Shown in pieces: positions 6,051 to 12,980 of a stretch of 12,980 nt of DNA. Location: assembly GCF_937999985.1 (NCBI RefSeq), contig NZ_CALLDG010000094.1, positions 1-12,980 of the forward strand, given 5' to 3'. The position numbers and the translations under genes were made by a program. A model generated the notes under the pieces. The model made no database searches, was not told where the DNA came from, and saw only the letters and a list, made by a program, of their open reading frames with translations. Positions within the stretch are counted from its first letter, which is position 1. Each line of letters opens with the position of its first letter. This DNA is from an uncultured Corynebacterium sp. Its GTDB lineage: Bacteria > Actinomycetota > Actinomycetes > Mycobacteriales > Mycobacteriaceae.

Positions 6051-6908
6051 ATGGCAGCTACTAAATTGGATGGAAAACTCTACCGCGACGAGATCTTCGC
6101 CGACCTGGAACAGCGCGTCGCTGCGCTGAAGGAAAAGGGCGTGACTCCCGGCCTGGCCACCGTGCTGGTGGGCGACGACCCGGCCAGCCACTCCTATGTG
6201 CATATGAAGCACAAGGACTGCGAGCAGATCGGCGTGAACTCCATCCGCAAGGACCTCCCGGCGGACGTTTCCCAGGAAGAGCTCAACGCAGTCATCGACG
6301 AGCTGAACGCCGACGATGCCTGCACCGGCTACATCGTGCAGCTGCCGCTGCCGAAGCACCTGGATGAAAATGCTGTGCTGGAGCGCATCGACCCGGAGAA
6401 GGATGCCGATGGGCTGCACCCGGTAAACCTGGGCAAGCTGGTGCTCAACGAGCCCGCCCCGCTGCCCTGCACCCCCAACGGTGCGATCCACCTGCTCCGC
6501 CGCTTCGGCGTGGAGCTGAACGGCGCGAAGGTTGTAGTCATCGGCCGTGGAGTGACGGTCGGTCGCCCGATCGGCCTGATGCTCACCCGCCGCAGCGAGA
6601 ACTCCACTGTCACCCTGTGCCACACCGGCACCAAGGACCTGGCGGCGGAGACGAAGGCCGCGGACGTGATCGTCGCCGCCGCCGGCGTGCCGCACATGAT
6701 CACCGCGGACATGGTCAAGCCGGGCGCAGCGATCCTGGACGTGGGAGTCTCCCGCGGCGACGACGGCAAGCTGAAGGGCGACGTACACCCGGACGTGTGG
6801 GACGTCGCCGGTGCCGTGTCCCCGAACCCCGGGGGAGTAGGCCCGCTGACCCGAGCCTTCCTGGTGCGCAACGTCGTCGAGCGCGCGGAGAAGCTGCTGC
6901 GTGCCTAA
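6051..6908 (+). CDS. folD: Bifunctional methylene-THF dehydrogenase/cyclohydrolase FolD
   Basis: FolD oxidises 5,10-methylene-tetrahydrofolate with NADP and then hydrolyses the methenyl form to 10-formyl-tetrahydrofolate in the cytoplasm. This supplies one-carbon units for purines and formyl-Met. From the ATG at 6051 it has 285 residues, the usual length. Seen: the catalytic Tyr-x3-Lys in SYVHMK (Y49, K53), Q97 in GYIVQLPLP, the aspartate of EKDADGLHP (about 118), the NADP-binding GRGVTVGRPIGLML (165-178) and the C-terminal signature PNPGGVGPLTR. An in-frame ATG at 6042 would add three residues. I prefer 6051 because the -10 element AATAAT (6038-6043) places transcription start at about 6050-6051, giving a leaderless mRNA, a common actinobacterial pattern. 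The DUF3017 gene overlaps its last 8 nt. Confidence 0.97.
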   Translation: MAATKLDGKLYRDEIFADLEQRVAALKEKGVTPGLATVLVGDDPASHSYVHMKHKDCEQIGVNSIRKDLPADVSQEELNAVIDELNADDACTGYIVQLPLPKHLDENAVLERIDPEKDADGLHPVNLGKLVLNEPAPLPCTPNGAIHLLRRFGVELNGAKVVVIGRGVTVGRPIGLMLTRRSENSTVTLCHTGTKDLAAETKAADVIVAAAGVPHMITADMVKPGAAILDVGVSRGDDGKLKGDVHPDVWDVAGAVSPNPGGVGPLTRAFLVRNVVERAEKLLRA

Positions 6909-7260
6909 TCGCTCCCGCCCAGCCCGCATCGGCGACGCCCGCCAGCGGCTCCTCGATAACCCCCACGACCGGAACAACCCGCCCTCCCGGCTTTCCCGCT
7001 CCGTCCAGTACGTGCTGCTGGGGCTGTTCGGGCTGATGCTGCTGGCTGTGCTGGCGCTGTTGTTGGTGGACAGGTGGCGTCGAGCTAGCGTCATGCTGGG
7101 CAGCGCGATGGTCTACCTGGCTGTACTTCGCTTACTCCTGGACTCCCGCGTGCTGGGCGTGCTGGCGGTGCGTTCGCGCAAGTTCGATACCGCCTTCACA
7201 GCCGCCATCGGCATAATCATTTTGTGGATCGCCGTGAGCGTCGACCCGCTGACCAGCTAA
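6901..7260 (+). CDS. DUF3017-type small membrane protein
   Basis: This 119-residue protein starts at GTG 6901, inside the last codons of folD (8-nt overlap), so it is almost certainly co-transcribed and translationally coupled. The first 33 residues are polar and Arg/Asn/Pro-rich. Membrane segments lie at about 35-56, 62-80 and 97-113. Between the last two is the conserved-looking stretch LGVLAVRSRKFDT that I associate with DUF3017 proteins, which sit directly after folD in many mycobacteria and corynebacteria. Function is unknown. The constant pairing with folD could mean a link to folate metabolism or simply an old operon. The family call comes from memory of this pairing and the topology, not from a search. 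Confidence 0.8.
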   Translation: MPNRSRPARIGDARQRLLDNPHDRNNPPSRLSRSVQYVLLGLFGLMLLAVLALLLVDRWRRASVMLGSAMVYLAVLRLLLDSRVLGVLAVRSRKFDTAFTAAIGIIILWIAVSVDPLTS

Positions 7261-8444
7261 GCTCGCGCAGTTCCCTCGGCGCCCTCGGTACCTTCGGCGA
7301 TGATCTCCGCCTTCGCCAGGAACTTCGCTAACGCCTGCCCCATCTGGCGTGACTCAATCAGAAACCCATCGTGGCCCGTCGGAGAGGTGATTTTCGACAT
7401 CCCGATGAAGTCCCCCAGATTGCGCGACAGGTGTTCCTGCTGGTGCAGCGGATACAGAATGTCGGTATCCACACCTACCACCATCGTCGGCACTTCACAC
7501 GAGCCCAGGGCGGCGTTCATGCCACCCCGTCCGCGGCCGACGTCGTGCCTGTTCAGCGCGTCGGTTAGCACCACGTAGCTGCCCGCATCGAAGCGTGCCA
7601 CCAGCTTCTCTGCCTGGCGATCCAGGTAGCTTTCCACCGCGAAGCGCTGGTGCGGGTCGCGGTACGGCCCGTAGGGGTTTTCGCCGTTCTGCGGATCCAC
7701 CCCGAAACGCTCATCGACTTCCAGCTCGCCTCGATACGTCAGGTGCGCGATGCGGCGCGCCTGCCCCAGCCCATGCGAAGGAACCTTGCCCGAGTCGTAG
7801 TAATCGCCGCCCTGCCAGGCCGGGTCCGCCTCAATGAAGCGGATCTGGCTGGACTGCAGGCCAATCTGCCACGCAGACGCACGCGCGCTCACCGCGATCG
7901 GTAACGCCGCGTTGACCATCTCCGGGTACATGAGCGACCACTCCAGCACCCGCGCCCCGCCCATCGAGGCACCCACAAGGGCATGGACCTTTGTGACGCC
8001 CACACGCTCCAACAACAGCCGTTCCGCCGTAACCATGTCACGGATCGACAAAGCGGGGAATCGCGAGCCCCACGCCTTGCCGTCGGGGTGCGGCGAACTC
8101 GGGCCGGTGGACCCCTGGCAGCCGCCCAGCACATTCGCGCAGAGTACCAGGTAGCGGGTGGTGTCGATCGGCTTGTTCGGACCCACCATGTCCGCCCACC
8201 AGTCGGCCGCATTGCCGTCGCCAGTGAGGGCATGCTCGATCAGCACAATCGGCCGCTCCTCCGGGGACAGCCCCGGCTCGGGACCGGCGGAGAACTCGGC
8301 ATAGTCCGCGGCGCCATCCGGAGAATCGTAGAACGCGAAGTAGCGGAGTTCGGCGTCAAAAATAGTTACACCCGCCTCCGTGACCACGTCGCCGATAGAG
8401 ACCGTGCGTGACGCGCCAGAAGCGGGGAGGAACTCGGGGTTCAT
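7257..8444 (-). CDS. metX: Homoserine O-acetyltransferase MetX
   Basis: MetX moves the acetyl group of acetyl-CoA to homoserine, making O-acetylhomoserine, the substrate of the neighbouring MetY. The protein has 395 residues and an alpha/beta-hydrolase fold. The nucleophile elbow is GASMGG with S160. The other triad members are D328 in GVDTDILYP and H358 in GHDGFL. Other family features visible are EHALTGD (70-76), NVLGGCQGSTGPSS (104-117) and YRGELEVDERFG (237-248). The last dozen residues are a Glu/Gly/Ala tail beyond the fold. ATG at 8444 lies 34 nt after the metY stop, with no strong ribosome site, consistent with expression from the metY promoter. Its stop overlaps the convergent DUF3017 gene by 4 nt. 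Acetyl rather than succinyl specificity follows from the MetX family and the MetY partner. Confidence 0.96.
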   Translation of the reverse strand: MNPEFLPASGASRTVSIGDVVTEAGVTIFDAELRYFAFYDSPDGAADYAEFSAGPEPGLSPEERPIVLIEHALTGDGNAADWWADMVGPNKPIDTTRYLVLCANVLGGCQGSTGPSSPHPDGKAWGSRFPALSIRDMVTAERLLLERVGVTKVHALVGASMGGARVLEWSLMYPEMVNAALPIAVSARASAWQIGLQSSQIRFIEADPAWQGGDYYDSGKVPSHGLGQARRIAHLTYRGELEVDERFGVDPQNGENPYGPYRDPHQRFAVESYLDRQAEKLVARFDAGSYVVLTDALNRHDVGRGRGGMNAALGSCEVPTMVVGVDTDILYPLHQQEHLSRNLGDFIGMSKITSPTGHDGFLIESRQMGQALAKFLAKAEIIAEGTEGAEGTARA

Positions 8445-8478
8445 GGGAATCAGCCTAAAGCCTAGATCCTAGACAGCC

Positions 8479-9810
8479 TTAGATGGCCGCGAAGCCGAGC
8501 TTCAGGTCGTCGATGATGTCGGTAATGTCCTCAATGCCCACGGACAGGCGAACCGTAGCGTGGGACACACCCGCGCGGGCCAGGCCGCGCGCATCGGACT
8601 GCGAGTGGGTGGTGGTGGCCGGGTGCACCACCAGGGAACGCACATCGCCAACGTTTGCCAGGTCAGAGTGCAGCTGCAGGGCCTCGATGAAGGCCCAGGC
8701 CTTTTCCTTCGCCTCCTCCGAGGTCGGGTCGTCGACCTTCAGGTCGAAGCTCAGGACAGAGCCGGTGTATTCCAAGCCCAGTTCCTCCTTGACCTTGAAC
8801 CACGGGGAGGTCGGCAGGCCCGCGTAGTTCACGGTGGCTACCTGCGGCTGCTCGGCCAGGAACTCTGCCACGGCCTTCGCGTTCTCGTTGTGCTTGGCGA
8901 TGCGCAAGGTCAGCGTATCCAAGCCCTGGGCCACAACCCATGCGTTGAACGCGGAGAGGGTGGCGCCCGTATCGCGGATAATGCCGGCGCGGAGCTTCAT
9001 GCCGAAGGCAGCCGGGGCCAGGTCCACGTACTTCAGGCCGTGGTAGGCGGGATCCGGGTTGACGAAGCCGGGGAAGACCGGCTGGCCGTCGCGCTCAACG
9101 GACCAGTCGAAGGAGCCGCCGTCGACGATGATGCCGCCCAGGCCCGAGCCATTGCCCGTGTAGAACTTCGTCAGGGATGCAACCACGACGTCCGCGCCCA
9201 GCTCCAGCGGGCGGACCAGGGCTGCGGTGGCCAGGGTGTTGTCCACGATTAGCGGGACCTGGTTAGCGTGAGCGACCTCCGCGACGGCTGGGATGTTCAG
9301 CACGTCTGCCTGCGGGTTTGCGAAGGTCTCTGCGAAGAAGGCCTTGGTGTTCGGGCGGACGGCGGCCTTCCAGGACTCCGGGTCGTCGGGGTTTTCCACG
9401 AAAGTCGTCTCGATGCCCAGTTTCGGCAGGGTGTGCTGTAGCAGAGTCTCGGTGCCGCCGTACAGGCGCGGGGAGGCGACGATGTGGTCGCCGGCGCCGG
9501 CCAGGTTCAGGATCGCGGCTGTTTCGGCGGCCATGCCGGAGGCGAAAGCGACTGCGTGCACGCCGCCTTCCAGGGAGTTCAGGCGGTTCTCCAGCGCCTC
9601 GACGGTGGGGTTGGTCAGGCGGGAGTAGATGGGGCCCAGGTCTTCCAGATGGAAGCGCTGCTTGGCGTGTTCTGCGTCGTTGAAGACGTAGCTGGTGGTG
9701 AAGTGGATCGGCAGGTTGCGCGCGCCGGTGTCACCGACGGGCTGGCCTGCGTGGATCTGGCGGGTGGCGAAGCCCCACTGCTCTGCGTTCTCGTTGTTGT
9801 ACTTCGGCAT
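8479..9810 (-). CDS. metY: O-acetylhomoserine sulfhydrylase MetY
   Basis: MetY uses pyridoxal phosphate to combine O-acetylhomoserine with sulfide, giving homocysteine and acetate (direct sulfhydrylation). The 443-residue length is normal for this Cys/Met-metabolism PLP family. The Schiff-base lysine is K215 in ASLTKFYTGNG. D190 in IVDNTLAT should hold the pyridine nitrogen. YSRLTNPT (62-69) and SPRLYGGT (113-120) supply phosphate and substrate contacts. VVHPATTTHSQ (394-404) is the C-terminal signature. The TKFYTGNGSGLGG variant after the lysine, in place of the usual GGHG, matches what I recall of corynebacterial MetY. ATG at 9810 is supported by AAAGGA 8 nt upstream. It is the first gene of metY-metX and has an McbR-like operator about 96-111 nt upstream of its start. 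Confidence 0.97.
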   Translation of the reverse strand: MPKYNNENAEQWGFATRQIHAGQPVGDTGARNLPIHFTTSYVFNDAEHAKQRFHLEDLGPIYSRLTNPTVEALENRLNSLEGGVHAVAFASGMAAETAAILNLAGAGDHIVASPRLYGGTETLLQHTLPKLGIETTFVENPDDPESWKAAVRPNTKAFFAETFANPQADVLNIPAVAEVAHANQVPLIVDNTLATAALVRPLELGADVVVASLTKFYTGNGSGLGGIIVDGGSFDWSVERDGQPVFPGFVNPDPAYHGLKYVDLAPAAFGMKLRAGIIRDTGATLSAFNAWVVAQGLDTLTLRIAKHNENAKAVAEFLAEQPQVATVNYAGLPTSPWFKVKEELGLEYTGSVLSFDLKVDDPTSEEAKEKAWAFIEALQLHSDLANVGDVRSLVVHPATTTHSQSDARGLARAGVSHATVRLSVGIEDITDIIDDLKLGFAAI

Positions 9811-9818
9811 TGGTGTGG

Positions 9819-9824
9819 TCCTTT
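9819..9824 (-). promoter_or_regulatory. metY ribosome binding site
   Basis: On the minus strand AAAGGA lies 8 nt before the ATG at 9810. This fixes the start in front of MPKYNNENAEQWGFATRQIHAG, the usual N-terminal layout of the family. Confidence 0.7.
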
Positions 9825-9880
9825 GGGGTTTTGTTGGTTGGTTTGCGCTTTGGTTTGCTGTTTAGCTTTGCTGTGTTACG

Positions 9881-9909
9881 ACGATAGACCCACGCGCATT
9901 AAAAGTAAA
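9881..9909 (-). promoter_or_regulatory. Predicted metYX promoter
   Basis: Read on the minus strand, TTTACT (9904-9909) and TATCGT (9881-9886) are separated by exactly 17 nt. They match a -35 and a TAnnnT-type -10. Transcription would start near 9874, leaving a leader of about 63 nt. The -35 shares bases with the predicted operator at 9906-9921. Confidence 0.55.
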
Positions 9910-9921
9910 CCGCTCTGTCTA
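9906..9921. promoter_or_regulatory. McbR-like operator upstream of metY
   Basis: On the minus strand the sequence is TAGAC-AGAGCG-GTTTA. The C. glutamicum McbR consensus, as I remember it, is the palindrome TAGAC-N6-GTCTA, so 9 of 10 specific bases match with the correct 6-nt spacer. McbR is the TetR-type repressor of methionine and sulfur genes there, including metY. The site overlaps the predicted -35, so binding should block transcription. Confidence 0.6.
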
Positions 9922-10114
9922 CTTTTTTCTTATTGACGCCAGAAAGTTCCAGGTGGTGAGGGGTTTGTGACTTACGGAAACGCTGTACCACTTGGTCTAG
10001 AACTGCGCATTTTCTGCCTGCTATGTTGCTGCTGAGCTCCACAGCTCCGCTGCGCAGCTTCGGTGGTCTCGCTGGGGTGTGGTGCCCCCGCTGCCCAAGG
10101 TTCTGCAAGTTTTC

Positions 10115-10149
10115 CGACATTTAAGGCCCCTCTGGCGCGCGAAATGTCG
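10115..10149. repeat. Perfect 8-bp inverted repeat CGACATTT/AAATGTCG
   Basis: CGACATTT (10115-10122) pairs exactly with AAATGTCG (10142-10149) across a 19-nt loop. The right arm is also the outer end of the left arm of the larger inverted repeat at 10144-10265, so the two stems cannot form at once. Confidence 0.7.
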
Positions 10150-10265
10150 CTAGAACGGGAATGCGTTATTTGTAACCGTTTGCAAATATGCAAAACCGCT
10201 GGTCAGAAGGTTGGTGCTGGGGCTCTGGATTTCTCCGGAGTGACGTATTCCCGTTCTAACGACAT
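10144..10265. repeat. 122-bp element bounded by 25-bp inverted repeats
   Basis: The left arm at 10144-10168 and the inverted right arm at 10241-10265 match at 22 of 25 positions. They share ATGTCG, then TAGAACGGGAAT, then CGT. All three differences are transitions. In + strand RNA two of them become G-U pairs, leaving a single mismatch. The enclosed 72 bp contain TTTGCAAATATGCAAA and the palindrome CTCCGGAG. No target-site duplication is visible at the outer ends (AA against CT). It could be a MITE-like remnant, a structured RNA or a double operator. Confidence 0.75.
10179..10194. promoter_or_regulatory. TTTGCA-AATA-TGCAAA palindrome
   Basis: A perfect 6-bp inverted repeat with a 4-nt centre, flanked on both sides by the direct repeat AACCG (10174-10178 and 10194-10198). 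Its TTTGCAAA core resembles the half-site I remember for the corynebacterial acetate regulator RamB, but the nearest recognised promoter (metY) is about 270 bp away. A regulatory role is only a possibility. Confidence 0.3.
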
Positions 10266-10286
10266 CTGGGTCTCCTGAGGCTGGAC

Positions 10287-10347
10287 TGAGTGAGGGTAAG
10301 GGGAAGGCGGTGAGGTGGGGAAGGCGGCGGAGGGAGGTAAGGGGGCG
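10287..10347 (+). other. G-run, purine-rich tract
   Basis: The + strand here is almost all purine, with five G-runs of three or more: 10294-10296, 10300-10303, 10317-10320, 10332-10334 and 10341-10345. With loops of 3 to 13 nt it could form a loose G-quadruplex on the + strand. It lies just beyond the icd terminator. Confidence 0.45.
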
Positions 10348-10357
10348 CGAATACAGG

Positions 10358-10395
10358 AAAACCCCAGCGCCAGCATTAAAGCGCAAGCGCTGGGG
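10358..10395 (-). terminator. Rho-independent terminator of icd
   Basis: CCCCAGCGC (10362-10370) and GCGCTGGGG (10387-10395) form a perfect 9-bp stem with a 16-nt loop. On the minus strand it is followed by TTTTCC. It lies 53-90 nt after the icd stop. Between it and icd are two further overlapping stems, GCCGG-TAT-CCGGC (10405-10417) and GGCAGG-N10-CCTGCC (10415-10436), which share bases and so compete with each other. Confidence 0.8.
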
Positions 10396-10447
10396 ATGAT
10401 ATAGGCCGGTATCCGGCAGGTTAGCCCGGTCCTGCCAGCCCAGCCGG

Positions 10448-12676
<2,229 letters not shown>

Positions 12677-12980
12677 GTGGCGTTCGTCTCCCAGCCTCTA
12701 GTTAGTCAGTTGGTCTTTTAGTGGTTTACGATCCAAGAATACGGCAAATAACAAACCTGTGAATGGTACGGGGTTATTGCCCACCGCGTGGCCTGTTCGG
12801 TTTTAAAGCCTAAAAATTTTTTTGACGCCTACCCGCCGCGCTTTTGCGACTCACTCGCCGCACTTCCCGCAGCCCCGTCAACTCGCCTATCAACCCACCC
12901 TTTTACCCGTCCCTACAACTGATGAAAGCGAGCGATGCCCGTGAGCGAAACGAAACTTACAAATTTGCCCTCCCGCCGCC
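12677..12980. other. Gene-free icd upstream region with an A/T tract
   Basis: About 300 bp lie between the icd start and the window edge. Besides the predicted promoter, the clearest feature is AAAAATTTTTTT (about 12812-12823), some 50 bp upstream of the icd -35. This is an A-tract likely to bend DNA and possibly an upstream activating element. The rest is C-rich on the + strand with no supported gene. A short frame opening at 12922 runs off the edge and cannot be judged. Confidence 0.5.
12736..12763 (-). promoter_or_regulatory. Predicted icd promoter
   Basis: On the minus strand TTCACA (12758-12763) and TATTCT (12736-12741) are 16 nt apart and fit -35 and TAnnnT -10 elements. The transcript would start near 12729, giving a leader of about 53 nt before the ATG. 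Confidence 0.5.

Larger units (their letters stand above)
9922..10447. other. Gene-free metY-icd interval
   Basis: No reading frame here has a ribosome site plus protein-like composition. It holds several short palindromes (GAGCT-CCAC-AGCTC and GCTGCGCAGC near 10034-10060), a large inverted repeat (10144-10265) with a competing upstream arm, a TTTGCA palindrome, a G-run purine tract (about 10287-10347) and icd 3'-end hairpins. A small RNA or a decayed mobile element is possible, but neither can be shown from sequence alone. Confidence 0.6.

Noticed and set aside
5973..7094. 373-codon minus-strand frame opposite folD
   Set aside because: It shadows the unmistakable folD gene and has no family features.
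10023..10062. Short GC palindromes (GAGCT-CCAC-AGCTC and GCTGCGCAGC)
   Set aside because: Stems are short, no T-run follows, and they overlap each other. They are too weak to call terminators or operators.
10063..10278. 71-codon + strand frame through the inverted-repeat region
   Set aside because: No ribosome site, and the coding phase is dictated by the repeats. A structural element explains the sequence better.
12922..12980. ATG-initiated frame open to the window end (begins MKASDARERNE)
   Set aside because: Only 19 codons are visible, with no ribosome site or promoter at a useful distance. It cannot be told from chance without more sequence.

Overview
The window looks like a chromosomal stretch from a Corynebacterium. 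FolD, MetX, MetY and the 742-residue monomeric isocitrate dehydrogenase all read as corynebacterial versions. The first third is a Spa-type sortase-assembled pilus locus. Several control signals also fit: an McbR-like operator in front of metY and a probable leaderless start for folD. The species cannot be settled from the sequence alone.

Region 1 (1-5171, + strand) is a pilus gene cluster. Its order is a large cysteine-rich tip-type pilin (5' end cut off by the window edge, sorting signal MPKTG), the shaft pilin (pilin-motif lysine, E-box, LPNTG), a class C pilus sortase (DPW lid, TLITC cysteine), and a small proline-rich base-type pilin (LAQTG). The sortase should join shaft subunits through the pilin-motif lysine of one and the LPNTG threonine of the next. 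It should also add the tip and base proteins, and the housekeeping sortase would then fix the base to peptidoglycan. A 247-bp gap separates the tip and shaft genes, whereas the sortase and base genes are 3 nt apart. Hairpins downstream, one with a five-T tail, should end the transcript.

Region 2 (5172-7260, + strand) holds a possible 44-codon ORF, an unrecognised four-helix membrane protein, folD (one-carbon metabolism) and a small DUF3017-type membrane protein that overlaps the end of folD.

Region 3 (7257-9921, - strand) is metY-metX, the acetylation and direct-sulfhydrylation route from homoserine to homocysteine. metY is the promoter-proximal gene. A near-perfect McbR-type operator overlaps its -35 element, which suggests repression by the sulfur/methionine regulator. 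metX and the DUF3017 gene end tail to tail with a 4-nt overlap.

Region 4 (9922-10447) has no convincing gene but is rich in structure: a 25-bp inverted repeat with 22/25 matches enclosing 72 bp, a competing upstream arm, a TTTGCA-AATA-TGCAAA palindrome, a G-run purine tract, and the icd terminator. It is the least explained part of the window.

Region 5 (10448-12980, - strand) is icd, encoding monomeric NADP-dependent isocitrate dehydrogenase, with its promoter. About 300 bp of non-coding DNA with an A/T tract runs from there to the window edge.
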